A DNA stretch of 64,000 bases, from assembly GCF_000504305.1 (NCBI RefSeq), contig NZ_KI632512.1:4081639-4145638 (forward strand), given 5' to 3'. The DNA is from Nitratidesulfovibrio termitidis HI1. GTDB lineage: Bacteria; Desulfobacterota; Desulfovibrionia; Desulfovibrionales; Desulfovibrionaceae. A program made the position numbers and the translations under genes. A model generated the notes under the pieces. That model worked only from the letters and a program-made list of their open reading frames with translations, was not told where the DNA came from and ran no database searches. Shown piece after piece: positions 1 to 7,768 of this stretch; position 1 is the stretch's first letter; each line of letters begins with the position of its first letter.

Positions 1-1
1 G

Positions 2-733
2 GGCGTGAAGCTCGAAAGCATCTCGGTGGCCGACCTTGGCACCGCCAAGCGCGTTGTGGTGGACAAGGAAAACACCACCATCGTCGACGGCGCCGGCAAG
101 TCCGACGACATCAAGGCGCGCGTGAAGCAGATCCGCGCCCAGATCGACGAAACCACCTCCGACTACGACCGCGAAAAGCTGCAGGAACGCCTGGCCAAGC
201 TGGTGGGCGGCGTGGCCGTGATCAACGTGGGCGCCGCGACCGAAACCGAAATGAAGGAAAAGAAGGACCGCGTCGAGGACGCCCTGAACGCCACCCGCGC
301 TGCGGTGGAAGAAGGCATCGTCCCCGGCGGCGGCACCGCCTACATCCGCATCTCCAAGGTGCTGGACGACGTGAAGCCCGCCGATGACGACGAAGCCGCC
401 GGCGTGAACATCATCCGCCGCGCCATCGAAGAACCGCTGCGCCAGATCTCCTCCAACGCGGGCTACGAAGGCTCCATCGTTGTCGAGAAGGTGCGCGAAG
501 GCAAGGACGGCTTCGGCTTCAACGCCGCGTCCGGCGACTTCGAAGACCTGATCAAGGCTGGCGTCATCGACCCCAAGAAGGTGACCCGCATCGCCCTGCA
601 GAACGCGGCCTCCGTTGCCTCGCTGCTGCTGACCACCGAATGCGCCATTGCCGAAAAGCCCGAAGCCAAGAAGGACATGCCCATGCCCGGTGGCGGCATG
701 GGTGGCATGGGCGGCATGGGCGGCATGTACTAG
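2..733 (+). CDS. groEL: 60 kDa chaperonin GroEL (C-terminal part, 5' end outside window)
   Basis: This is the last 243 residues of GroEL, the ATP-driven double-ring folding chaperonin of the cytoplasm. The gene enters the window already open, so no start is visible; a full GroEL is about 545 residues. What remains covers the end of the apical domain, the second intermediate segment and the C-terminal equatorial domain, with the conserved stretches [16 protein letters not shown] and [20 protein letters not shown]. It ends in the classical Gly-Met tail ([14 protein letters not shown]) that lines the cavity floor. A strong intrinsic terminator follows 44 bp after the stop, so groEL ends its transcription unit. 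groES is expected just upstream, off the window. Identification is certain. Confidence 0.98.
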   Translation, partial: GVKLESISVADLGTAKRVVVDKENTTIVDGAGKSDDIKARVKQIRAQIDETTSDYDREKLQERLAKLVGGVAVINVGAATETEMKEKKDRVEDALNATRAAVEEGIVPGGGTAYIRISKVLDDVKPADDDEAAGVNIIRRAIEEPLRQISSNAGYEGSIVVEKVREGKDGFGFNAASGDFEDLIKAGVIDPKKVTRIALQNAASVASLLLTTECAIAEKPEAKKDMPMPGGGMGGMGGMGGMY

Positions 734-776
734 GCCGAAAGGCTGGTACAGCGCGCGCATCATCGCACGTGACTGT

Positions 777-806
777 GGGCCGGAACCTTCGGGTTCCGGC
801 CCTTTT
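777..806 (+). terminator. Intrinsic terminator of groEL
   Basis: A perfect 11-bp stem (GGGCCGGAACC, loop TTCG, GGTTCCGGCCC) is followed by TTTT. It lies between the groEL stop and the HAD phosphatase start. Confidence 0.9.
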
Positions 807-897
807 CGTTTGTGCGGCGGGGGGAACTGCGAGGATGCGGGCCATTTCGACTTGACGCGAACCCGGAGCACGGGCACCACGGGGCAGGAGAGGAACC

Positions 898-1491
898 ATG
901 GCGAACGCGAAACACACGGACGCGAACACCGCGCCGGACGGCATGCAACCCACGAACGAGCCCGACAGGCCATTGCTGCCTGACAGGGCGCTGCTGCTGG
1001 ACTGGGGCGGCACGCTGATGCGCGTCATGCCCCGCTGGATGGGGCCGCAACACGGCTGGACCGACGAGGAACCCATGCCCCACGCGGGCGATGTGCTGTG
1101 TGCGCTGGCCGCACGCTGGCGGCTGGCCCTGGCATCCAATGCCTCGGAATCTGAAGAAGAGCCCATCCGCGCAGCCCTTGCCCCCATGGGCGTGGGACCG
1201 CTGCTGGCCGGGGTGTACACGTGGCGCTCGGCAGGGTCGCCCAAGCCCTGGCCGCCGTTCTGGGCCCACGTGCTGCGCGATTTGGGTCTGCCTGCCAATA
1301 GGGTCGTGATGATTGGTGATGACTGGACCGGCGATGTGTGGGGCGCCACGCAGGCGAGGATGCATGGCATCTGGTTCGATCCGCCGCGCAACGGAACCGT
1401 GCGCGAGACGCGCACCGCGCCCCGCGTGCGCACCATGCGCGACTTCCGCGAACTGCCCGACCTGCTGGCCGAACTGGGGTTCGCGAACTGA
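898..1491 (+). CDS. HAD-superfamily hydrolase (putative phosphatase)
   Basis: A 197-residue protein of the haloacid dehalogenase superfamily, which usually removes phosphate from small metabolites in the cytoplasm through a phospho-aspartate intermediate. Motif I is seen as DWGGTL (residues about 35-40); the usual second Asp is replaced by Gly, as in some HAD subgroups. The motif III lysine is in SPKPWPPF and motif IV is IGDDWTGDVWGA. The start ATG has the ribosome site AGGAGAGG 6 bp upstream. Residues 1-25 are polar and probably disordered. The loss of the second motif I Asp makes ordinary acid/base chemistry doubtful, so the substrate cannot be named. A ten-base tandem array begins at its stop codon. 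Confidence 0.85.
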   Translation: MANAKHTDANTAPDGMQPTNEPDRPLLPDRALLLDWGGTLMRVMPRWMGPQHGWTDEEPMPHAGDVLCALAARWRLALASNASESEEEPIRAALAPMGVGPLLAGVYTWRSAGSPKPWPPFWAHVLRDLGLPANRVVMIGDDWTGDVWGATQARMHGIWFDPPRNGTVRETRTAPRVRTMRDFRELPDLLAELGFAN

Positions 1492-1577
1492 CCGGAATTG
1501 GCCGGAATTGGCCGGAACTGACCGGAACTGACCGGAACTGGCCGGAACTAACCGGAACTGGCCGGAACTGGCCGGAC
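1491..1577. repeat. 10-bp tandem repeat array (about 8.7 copies)
   Basis: Eight consecutive decamers of the form RCCGGAAYTR, then a partial ninth, begin on the last base of the HAD gene stop codon. The units differ only at the purine, C/T and last positions. The array lies outside coding sequence, so copy-number change would not shift a reading frame. Confidence 0.9.
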
Positions 1578-1696
1578 CATCGGCCTGCGTCGATCGGAAC
1601 AATGGCGGCGACGCCGGGGCAGGGGTACCCCGCGCCTGGCCCGGCCGTTGGCCGCCGTGCATGCCGCGTTCATATTCCTTCTGCCGCCAATGTGAA

Positions 1697-1728
1697 CGCC
1701 CCCGCCGGTTTCCCGACGGGGGCGCTTT
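1697..1728. terminator. Hairpin between convergent genes (probable terminator)
   Basis: An 8-bp stem CGCCCCCG / CGGGGGCG with a 12-nt loop is followed on the + strand by a short T-rich run. It lies between the HAD gene (+) and the riboswitch-controlled small gene (-). Confidence 0.5.
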
Positions 1729-1881
1729 CGTCTGTCGTCATGTGTGCCGGGCCATGGGGGCCGCCGGAGCGCGCGGGCACGCGGGGCGGGGGAGTGGCCC
1801 GGAAAGCGATGCGTCGAAGGCCGGGACAGGCAACGCAACGGGCAGGGCGCGCTGCCGGACGCGCCCGCCGAAGGTGCCCGG

Positions 1882-2148
1882 CTACACCAGGTAGCCGCAG
1901 GAATGGATGATGTTCTTGCGCAGGGTGCGCCCCTTCCAGACCGCCTCGGGGCCTTCGCTGCGGATTTCCTCGCTCACGATGTCGCGCAGTTCGCGCATCT
2001 GTGCGTCGGTGAGTTGCAGGCGAGTCATGTCACCCATGAGTTCCAGCGGGTCGGACCAGCAGGTGGGCATGGGTTCGTCCTCGTTGTGGTAGAGGTAGTA
2101 GATCACACACTCGCCAACGGGCTGCAACTTCTCCAGAAAATCCTTCAT
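1882..2148 (-). CDS. Conserved-looking 88-residue protein under SAM riboswitch control
   Basis: An acidic soluble protein of 88 residues; I do not recognise the family. It has no signal peptide or membrane segment. The first half is rich in aromatic and acidic residues (VIYYLYHNEDEPMP), the middle is a charged helix (DAQMRELRDIVSEEI), and two cysteines lie at about positions 12 and 28 with another near the C-terminus. An in-frame ATG 21 bp upstream exists, but the chosen ATG has the ribosome site AGGGAG six bases ahead. It is the only gene between the SAM-I riboswitch (2388-2550) and the hairpin near 1700. It should therefore be made when S-adenosylmethionine is low, suggesting a role in methionine, SAM or methyl-group metabolism. 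That role is an inference from the riboswitch alone. Confidence 0.7.
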   Translation of the reverse strand: MKDFLEKLQPVGECVIYYLYHNEDEPMPTCWSDPLELMGDMTRLQLTDAQMRELRDIVSEEIRSEGPEAVWKGRTLRKNIIHSCGYLV

Positions 2149-2387
2149 CGTGTCTCCCTTTTTCCGCAAAGCCGTCCGGGCTTCGCGTGGTCAATCCGCC
2201 GGGGGCTGGGCCGGCGGACCACCGTGCGCCCTTGGGCTGTCCGCCGTCCCGCCGGATGTTCCGGCTGGGTGTGTGGCGGCCCCCGTGGCGCAACGGCCTG
2301 TTAGCTGCATTTTTTTTCTGTGGGTGCGCAATTGGCCTGAAATCCACCCACATGCACCGCACGGCTCCAGCGCCGGACGATGCCCCC

Positions 2388-2550
2388 AAAACAAAAAGGC
2401 CCCTCGCGTGGAGAGGCCGACGCCGCAAGCCCGCGATCATGATCCCGTGCGCGACACGGTAGGTGTTGGCACCTTGCCCGACCGACGGCGTCACGTCAGG
2501 GCAGGTTGCCGGGCGGTCACAGGGCCGTACCCTCGCGCCTCTCTCCATGA
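2388..2550 (-). promoter_or_regulatory. SAM-I (S-box) riboswitch with terminator, transcription-OFF type
   Basis: Read on the minus strand, the block 2550 to 2437 carries the S-box signatures in order: P1 strand TCATG, then GAGAGAGGC and GAGGG, then CGGCCCTGTGACCGCCC, GGCAACC, GGGCAAGGTGCCAA (2462-2480), a P4 helix CCGTG/CACGG, and the closing P1 strand CATGA (2437-2441). These match the SAM-I consensus core (GGCAACC, AAGGTGCYAA). After the aptamer comes a terminator hairpin, GGCCTCTC / GAGGGGCC, plus T5 (2393-2418). Its 5' strand GCCTCTC can instead pair with GAGAGGC at the start of the aptamer, giving a clear antiterminator. SAM binding should free the terminator and shut off the downstream gene. 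The fold is read by eye. Confidence 0.88.
2393..2418 (-). terminator. Expression-platform terminator of the SAM riboswitch
   Basis: On the minus strand GGCCTCTC, loop CACGC, GAGGGGCC, then TTTTTGTTTT. It is mutually exclusive with pairing of GCCTCTC to the GAGAGGC in the aptamer's first junction. Confidence 0.85.
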
Positions 2551-2558
2551 ATGGGGCA

Positions 2559-2587
2559 TATCTAGCGGTTGAGTGCACAGTTGTCAA
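2559..2587 (-). promoter_or_regulatory. Sigma-70-type promoter of the SAM riboswitch transcript
   Basis: On the minus strand a perfect -35 TTGACA (2582-2587), a 17-bp spacer and a weak -10 TAGATA (2559-2564). Transcription would start near 2552, directly at the first base of the aptamer P1 helix at 2550, which supports both calls. Confidence 0.7.
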
Positions 2588-2638
2588 TGGATGAACAGGA
2601 AATCAGGAAATACTTGTATAGTTGTCTTTTCAGCATGA

Positions 2639-2668
2639 TAGACAGAATAAAAAGTGGTTTCGTATAGT
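2639..2668 (+). promoter_or_regulatory. Probable sigma-70-type promoter for murJ
   Basis: TAGACA (2639-2644), 18 bp, TATAGT (2663-2668) in an AT-rich stretch, each box 5/6 to consensus. It would give murJ a leader of about 195 nt in which I see no obvious riboswitch. Confidence 0.5.
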
Positions 2669-2868
2669 ACCACTGCTGATAAAAATGTGACTGCGCGCCC
2701 GAAAGCCCGAAAAAAGGGAGCGGGCGATGTCGTTTTCATGGGCAGGGCTGGCGCGGGTGTGGCGCCCGCCCTTTCCGTTGTATGGTCAAGCGGGGCGGTA
2801 TGGGGTAGTGGTTCCTGCGTACCGCACGTCCATCACGCCTTGCTCGCCACAGGAGAGTCCGCCGCCGC

Positions 2869-4479
2869 ATGAAGCTGTTCACCCGCACCCACCAGATGGG
2901 CGCCGCCGCCCTGATCATGGCGGCCAGCGTCTTCGCCTCGCGGTTCATGGGCCTTCTGCGCGACAAGGTCATTTCCTACCTGTTCGGGGCCACGGCAGAG
3001 GCGGACATCTACTTCGCCGCCTTCGTGGTGCCCGACTTCATCAACTACCTGCTGGCGGGCGGCTACTTTTCCATTACCCTCATTCCCCTGCTGTCGGAGC
3101 GCTTCGAGCGCGATCCGGAGGACGGCTGGCGCTTCTTTGCCGCCGCGTTCTGGTGGATAACCATCACCATCTGCCTGTTGACCGGCGTGGCGTGGTGGTT
3201 TGCGCCGGAACTGGCCCGCGTGGCCGCGCCGGGCTTTGACGCATCATCCACGGCGCGGCTGGTGCGCTTCCTGCGCATCATCCTGCCCGCGCAGGCGTTC
3301 TTTCTGCCGGGGGCGTGCGTCACCGCGCTGCTGTACATGCGCCGCCAGTTCGCGGTGCCCGCCATGGGGCCGCTGGTGTACAACGGCTGCATCATCGGTG
3401 GCGGCGTGCTGTCGTGGCTGCTGGCCCCGACGCGCGGCATGGAGGGGTTCTGCTGGGGCGTGCTGGCGGGTGCGGCGCTGGGCAGCTTTGCCCTGCCGTT
3501 ACTGGCTGCCGCGCGCGGCGGCGGGGTGCGGCTGGGACCGGTGCTGCGCCACCCCGGCGTGCGCCGTTTCGCCCTGCTGGCCCTGCCGCTGATGATCGGC
3601 CAGTCGGTGGTGGTGCTGGATGAGCAGTTCGTGCGCATCTTTGGCTCCATGACCGGCGAGGGCGCGGTGAGCCTGCTCAACTATGCCCGGCGCATCATGC
3701 TGGTGCCGGTGGGCGTGGTGGCCCAGGCTGCCGGGGTTGCTTCGTATCCGTTCCTGGCGGCGTTGGCCGCCAAGGGTGAAACCGACGCATTCGACGCCAC
3801 GTTGTCCACGGCGCTGCGCAACGCCCTGGCGGTGATCATTCCCCTGTCCGTGTGGATGCTGCTGGCGGCGGAACCCACCATGCGCCTGATCTTTCAGGGC
3901 GGGGGGTTTGCCGCCGCAGAAACCCTGGCCTCCGCGCCACTTCTGCGCGTGATGCTGTGCGGCGTGGCCTTCTGGGCCGTGCAACAGGTGGTGGGCCGGG
4001 CCTTCTATGCCCATCAGGATACGGTGACCCCGGCTGTGGTGGGCACCCTGGCCACGCTGGCCGCGTTGCCGCTGTATGTGCTGGCGGGCCACGCGGGTAC
4101 GCACGGCACCCTTGGCGTGGCCGTGGCGGGCACGGCGGCGGTGGCCGTGTACACCGTGGCGCTGGCCCTTGTCTGGCGCAAGCGCCATGGTGAGGGTGGA
4201 CTTTCCGGCATCATCGGGTGCGGCGCGAAATCTCTGGCGCTGTGCGCCGCCGCCGCGCTGCCTGCCTGGCCCGCGCTGGCCTACGCGCCGCTGCTGGCCC
4301 CGGCGAGCCCGGCGGGCCAACTGTGGGGGGCGTTTCTGGCGCTGGCCATCAGCGGCCCGGTGTTCGCCGGAACATATCTGCTGCTGGCGCGCCGCTTTGC
4401 CCCGGAACTGGCGGAACCGGTGCTGTCGCGGCTGCGTCCGTTGCTGGCCCGCCTGCGGGGTGGGCGGCAGGAAGGCTGA
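2869..4479 (+). CDS. murJ: Lipid II flippase MurJ (MviN family)
   Basis: A 536-residue inner-membrane protein of the MOP/MATE-fold superfamily that flips the lipid-linked peptidoglycan precursor lipid II to the periplasmic face. Family signatures are at the N-terminus: ASVFASRFMGLLRDKVISYLFG, with the conserved arginines of TM1-2, followed by ADIYFAAFVVPDFINYLLAGG. About 14 hydrophobic helices run to residue 520, and the length is normal for MurJ. The start ATG has AGGAGAG about 11 bases upstream. The gene has its own AT-rich promoter region, lies alone on the plus strand and ends before a hairpin that separates it from convergent unknown genes. Confidence 0.95.
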   Translation: MKLFTRTHQMGAAALIMAASVFASRFMGLLRDKVISYLFGATAEADIYFAAFVVPDFINYLLAGGYFSITLIPLLSERFERDPEDGWRFFAAAFWWITITICLLTGVAWWFAPELARVAAPGFDASSTARLVRFLRIILPAQAFFLPGACVTALLYMRRQFAVPAMGPLVYNGCIIGGGVLSWLLAPTRGMEGFCWGVLAGAALGSFALPLLAAARGGGVRLGPVLRHPGVRRFALLALPLMIGQSVVVLDEQFVRIFGSMTGEGAVSLLNYARRIMLVPVGVVAQAAGVASYPFLAALAAKGETDAFDATLSTALRNALAVIIPLSVWMLLAAEPTMRLIFQGGGFAAAETLASAPLLRVMLCGVAFWAVQQVVGRAFYAHQDTVTPAVVGTLATLAALPLYVLAGHAGTHGTLGVAVAGTAAVAVYTVALALVWRKRHGEGGLSGIIGCGAKSLALCAAAALPAWPALAYAPLLAPASPAGQLWGAFLALAISGPVFAGTYLLLARRFAPELAEPVLSRLRPLLARLRGGRQEG

Positions 4480-4559
4480 CGGACGCCCTCCGTACGGCGG
4501 GCTGGTCGCCAGACGGCAGGACACCCCGCGACTCTCGTCTGTTGCCGGATCACATGTGA

Positions 4560-4591
4560 AAGCCTCCGCTGCGTTGCCGCAACGGAGGCTT
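4560..4591. terminator. Hairpin between convergent genes
   Basis: AAGCCTCCG / CGGAGGCTT, a 9-bp stem with a 14-nt loop, lies between murJ (+) and a minus-strand unknown gene. No T-run is present, so termination efficiency is doubtful. Confidence 0.45.
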
Positions 4592-4625
4592 CAGTGCATG
4601 AAAGACCGGCAGACAGCCTGTTCTG

Positions 4626-5003
4626 CTACTGTTCCAGGCCGCCCTCACCCTCGTACATCACGCCGCCTTCTTCTTCCATTTCCAGGGTTTCCACCTTTTC
4701 CTCCAGCCATTCCAGAACGGCGCGGGCGGTATGGTAGTTCAGCACGACCTTGGAGCGGATGTGGCGGGTGATGACCTTCAGGTTCTCGTCGTAGGGGGCC
4801 ACTTCATGGCCGAAGCTGCCGTCGGGCGCCACCAGGCGTTCGGAGAACGGCGGCATCTTGTCGGTTTCTATGTAGAAGCTCATTTCGATCTCGCCCTGCG
4901 GGTTGATGCCGCCCCACACACCGTGGGCGTATTCCAACCGCACGCCGGAATCGTGCTCGTATTCATAGCGGATTCGGGTCGGGTATTTCGGATCCTGACT
5001 CAT
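4626..5003 (-). CDS. Hypothetical protein, possibly DUF3467-like
   Basis: A 125-residue acidic cytoplasmic protein. The chosen ATG (MSQDPKYPTRIRYEY) has AGGAG six bases upstream; a longer reading frame extends to 5093 but lacks such a site. The pattern of a beta-rich first half (GVWGGINPQGEIEMSFYIE) followed by SKVVLNYHTARAVLEWLEEK resembles the small DUF3467 family, where a basic strand is followed by an A-R-x-L-x-x-L helix. This is a weak match by eye. The C-terminus is very acidic and ends in glycines. It is the last of three minus-strand unknown genes (6150, 5404, 5003) that probably form one transcript. Confidence 0.65.
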   Translation of the reverse strand: MSQDPKYPTRIRYEYEHDSGVRLEYAHGVWGGINPQGEIEMSFYIETDKMPPFSERLVAPDGSFGHEVAPYDENLKVITRHIRSKVVLNYHTARAVLEWLEEKVETLEMEEEGGVMYEGEGGLEQ

Positions 5004-5107
5004 GGACGCTCCTTGGGAAAGTATGGGACCGGCCAGGTTTGTCCAGGCTGGGCCAGGCAGACAGGCCGGGCAGGGTCTCGGGCGCTCCGGCAAGCCCGGT
5101 TGCCGCG

Positions 5108-5404
5108 TCAGCCGATCAGCGAAACCAGCGTGCCTGCGATGCGTTCGGGCACCACCAGCGGACTCTGGCGGCGGGTGTCGCCCCTGGGGGGGCTGTAGCC
5201 CGCGCGTTGCAGGCGCTGGCGTTCGGCCGCCGCATCGGCCTCCATGTCATCGACGACGGTCTGGGTCTTGTCCAGCAGGGTGGGGGACGGCGGCGGCAGG
5301 TAGGGTGGGTCGCGCCACGGGTCGAGTGGTGCGGACATGGCCCGCAGCAGCCCGGGGCTCATGCGGCGCAGTCCGGGAAGCTGCATGGCGAAATCCGTGG
5401 ACAT
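5108..5404 (-). CDS. Hypothetical 98-residue protein
   Basis: An unrecognised small protein. The ATG at 5404 (MSTDFAMQLPGLRRMSPG) has GGAGG five bases upstream; an in-frame ATG at 5425 would add seven residues but is less well placed. The centre is proline-rich (DPWRDPPYLPPPSPTL), followed by an acidic helix (TVVDDMEADAAAERQRLQ) and a basic tail. No membrane segment or signal peptide is seen. The reading frame continues open far upstream only because it shadows the next gene. Position and strand suggest co-transcription with its two neighbours; function unknown. Confidence 0.6.
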   Translation of the reverse strand: MSTDFAMQLPGLRRMSPGLLRAMSAPLDPWRDPPYLPPPSPTLLDKTQTVVDDMEADAAAERQRLQRAGYSPPRGDTRRQSPLVVPERIAGTLVSLIG

Positions 5405-5586
5405 GTCCGCCTCCGGGCCGTTCATCCTGTCCGGTTCCTTGGGCGCGCATTCTAGGGTAGTCGCCGGGTGAAGTAAAGGCGCGCCCCCCGCAACGGAAAG
5501 GCCATGGCGCGCTGGTGCACGCCATGGCCCGTGTGATTCGCGGTTCGATTCGCGGTGTGATCGGGGCAGCCCTGTGCTTGCCGGGG

Positions 5587-6150
5587 CTATTCGGCGCCCG
5601 GTTCGTACCCCGGCAACACGATGGACGACGGGGCACCCGCAGCGCCCGAACCCTTGGGACAGTCCTTGAGCAGGGTGCAGATTTCGCAGCCGCCCTTGAA
5701 CGGGAAATGGGTGACCACGGCGTAGCGGCGCGACAGGGTGGGGCCGTCGCCGTTGTAGGGCAGGCCTTCGGCCTCCAGCGCGGCGCGCAGTTTGTCGGTG
5801 GGCTTGGGCGCCGGGGCGCAGCCCACGTCCTCCACTTCGGGCAGCAACATGTGGACCGCACTCATGACCATGGTCTGGGCCAGGGAGTTGATGATGAACG
5901 CGTCGGAGGGAGAGGATTCCCACGCGGCGTCCACGTCTTCTTCCACGTCGCTGTCCAGCCACACCACAAGGTACTGGATCTTTCCGGTGTTGATGTGCAG
6001 CGCGTGCAGCTTGTCCATCCAGGCTTCCCAGCGCTGCATCAGGCGGTTCATCACTTCGCCGCCGATGCGCGTTTCCTGGCTGGTGTTCATCAGCAGTTCC
6101 ACGTCGAAGTAGGGCTGCACGTCAAGCCTTTCCGCAGTATGTTCCGCCAT
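5587..6150 (-). CDS. Hypothetical protein with C-terminal Cys cluster
   Basis: A 187-residue soluble protein of unknown family. The ATG MAEHTAERLDVQPYF has AGGAG eight bases upstream. The N-terminal half is helical and amphipathic, around a segment QYLVVWLDSDVEEDV. The C-terminal part carries GGCEICTLLKDCPKG, a C-x2-C-x5-C arrangement that could hold a metal or form disulfides; another Cys lies near residue 111. It heads the three-gene minus-strand group. The IS3 element sits about 380 bp upstream, possibly between this gene and an older promoter region. Confidence 0.65.
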   Translation of the reverse strand: MAEHTAERLDVQPYFDVELLMNTSQETRIGGEVMNRLMQRWEAWMDKLHALHINTGKIQYLVVWLDSDVEEDVDAAWESSPSDAFIINSLAQTMVMSAVHMLLPEVEDVGCAPAPKPTDKLRAALEAEGLPYNGDGPTLSRRYAVVTHFPFKGGCEICTLLKDCPKGSGAAGAPSSIVLPGYEPGAE

Positions 6151-6360
6151 GTCCCTGTCTCCTGGGGTTGTGCTCGTGTGGGGGCGGCGTGCGCCGGGGC
6201 GCTGCCGCGCTTGCGAGGGCCGGGGCCGATGCCCGCACCTGCATGGCGGACCGGTTCGGCGTTGGCCCGGGGTATGCGGCGTGGCCGGATTGTCCGGCGC
6301 TGCTGCGCTATCCCCGTGTTGTCGTGGACGAGACTTTGCGCGAAAGGCACGGGGCGCGTC

Positions 6361-6420
6361 AAGGGACAAGGGACAAGGGAAGGTGGGGACAAGGGAAGAG
6401 GAGGATGGGACAAGGGCGAG
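6361..6420. repeat. Purine-rich GGGACAA-type low-complexity tract
   Basis: Repeated AAGGGACAAGGGACAAGGGAAGG-like heptamers, one strand almost free of pyrimidines. It lies in the gene-free stretch 6151-6528 between the 187-residue gene and the IS element; nothing else was seen in that stretch. Confidence 0.75.
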
Positions 6421-6587
6421 GGCGGCAGGGTGCAGGCGCCATGAAGGTGCGCGGGGATGCCCTAGCGCGCAGGCGCGGTGCGCCCACTGGCAAGGGACTG
6501 GCAAGAGGCTGGCAGGGGAAGGGTATACTGCCCCCCATTAACAAGGTGGCCCTGTTAAGGTAGTTTTCTTCCATCCTTGGAGGAAGC

Positions 6588-6854
6588 ATGAAACGCCGAG
6601 TCTGGGACAGCAAAAGCAAGGCCCGCATTGTGCTTGAGGGATTGCAGGGTCGCTCTGTGGCAAGCATTTGCAGTGAGTATCAAATCACTCAGGGTATGTA
6701 TTACCGCTGGCGCGACACGTTGTTGGCCAATGCCGCCCTGGCTTTTGAGGTGGGCGCCACTAACCGACGAGAAGAACGCCTTGCGACAGAGAACCAAAAA
6801 CTCAAGCAAGCCGTTGGCGAACTGACGCTGGAGTTAAAAAAAAACGACTGGTAA
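6588..6854 (+). CDS. IS3-family transposase OrfA
   Basis: An 88-residue DNA-binding subunit of the transposase. An N-terminal helix-turn-helix (SKARIVLEGLQGRSVASICS...ITQGMYYRWRDTLL) is followed by a leucine-zipper-like helix (ENQKLKQAVGELTLELKK) typical of IS3 OrfA. It starts at ATG with GGAGG seven bases upstream. The frame stops just after a run of nine A at 6836-6844, where ribosomes can slip back one base to make the OrfAB fusion. Confidence 0.92.
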   Translation: MKRRVWDSKSKARIVLEGLQGRSVASICSEYQITQGMYYRWRDTLLANAALAFEVGATNRREERLATENQKLKQAVGELTLELKKNDW

Positions 6855-7630
6855 GCGGCAAGCGCCGATCCGGCCAGGCCCAGCTTCAGCGCGATGCCGA
6901 ACTCTTGCCGTTGATCGAGTCCCTGAAAATGGAACATCCCTTTTGGGGCTATCGCCGCGTATGGGCCACCCTTCGGTATAAAAACGGCCTGATCATCAAC
7001 GTCAAACGAGTGGCACGCCTGATGCGTCTGCATGGCCTTGGGGTGAAGCGCGCAGCCTTGCGGGCAAAGCGCACCCCTTCCGGAAGCAAGCCGCGCCCCG
7101 TCCGCCCGTGTCAGTGGTGGGGCATCGACATGACCAAGGTCATGACGGAAGGCGGCTGGGTGTATATCGTGCTGGTGGTGGACTGGTTTTCCAAGAAGAT
7201 CGTGGGCCACCATGCCGACTACCGGAGCCGGAGCCATGAGTGGCTGCAAGCTCTGGATACGGCTATCCAGACGCACTTTCCCGGAGGCGTCCGGGGGCAC
7301 GGCCTGAGCCTGATGAGCGACAACGGCTGCCAACCGACAGGAACGGCTTTTATGCGCGACTGCGCGACTCTCGGCATCACGCAGGCGTTTACCAGCTACA
7401 ACAATCCCAAAGGGAACGCGGATACCGAGCGGACAATGCGTACGATCAAGGAAGAGCTCTTCTGGCTGCACGAATGGCGTAGCCTGGAACACCTCAACCG
7501 CGCCCTCTCTGACTGGATAGAAAACTTCAACACCACATACCTGCATTCGGCGCTTGGCTGGAAGACTCCGCAAGGCGTCCATCAGCAGGCAAACAAAACC
7601 TGGAGGAATTCTCCCTTAAAGGCCGCTTGA
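6836..7630 (+). CDS. IS3-family transposase OrfB (made by -1 frameshift)
   Basis: The catalytic part of the transposase, in the -1 frame relative to OrfA. No good independent start is visible, so expression through slippage on the A9 run is expected, giving ...ELKK joined to KRLVSGKRRSG. An HTH_21-type region (HPFWGYRRVWATLR) precedes the rve integrase core. The DDE triad is visible: Asp in WGIDMTKV, Asp in LMSDNG, and Glu in GNADTER exactly 35 residues after the second Asp, the DD(35)E spacing of the family. The frame is intact to its stop just before the right inverted repeat. Confidence 0.9.
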   Translation, partial: KKKRLVSGKRRSGQAQLQRDAELLPLIESLKMEHPFWGYRRVWATLRYKNGLIINVKRVARLMRLHGLGVKRAALRAKRTPSGSKPRPVRPCQWWGIDMTKVMTEGGWVYIVLVVDWFSKKIVGHHADYRSRSHEWLQALDTAIQTHFPGGVRGHGLSLMSDNGCQPTGTAFMRDCATLGITQAFTSYNNPKGNADTERTMRTIKEELFWLHEWRSLEHLNRALSDWIENFNTTYLHSALGWKTPQGVHQQANKTWRNSPLKAA

Positions 7631-7768
7631 TTTAAGGGGGGCATTACAAGGGCGAGAGACAGGCGGCAATGCCGGGGCGGCGGGCGGTCCGGACGCCGGG
7701 CAAAAGCGTGCCCTCCGCGCGACCGGGATTACCTTCGGGGCCGCGCGGCAGATGGGGGGGATGGGCGG

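Larger units (their letters stand above)
6529..7643 (+). mobile_element. IS3-family insertion sequence (about 1.1 kb, intact)
   Basis: The left end begins TGCCCCCCATTAACAAGG. The right end, reverse complemented, begins TGCCCCCCTTAAATCAAG; the two ends stay similar for about 30 bp (GGCC, TTAAGG), giving imperfect terminal inverted repeats with the TG...CA ends of the IS3 family. Flanks are ATAC on the left and TTAC on the right, an imperfect 3-4 bp target duplication. Inside are orfA and orfB in overlapping frames joined at a run of nine A. Both frames are uninterrupted, so the copy may be active. Confidence 0.9.

Noticed and set aside
2320..2351. Hairpin GTGGGTG/CACCCAC next to a T8 run as a terminator
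   Set aside because: The T-run lies on the wrong side: it precedes the hairpin on the plus strand and is an A-run after it on the minus strand.
2191..2394. A 67-residue minus-strand frame between the SAM riboswitch and the 88-residue gene
   Set aside because: Begins with TTG inside the terminator tail, has no ribosome site and unusual composition; treated as leader.
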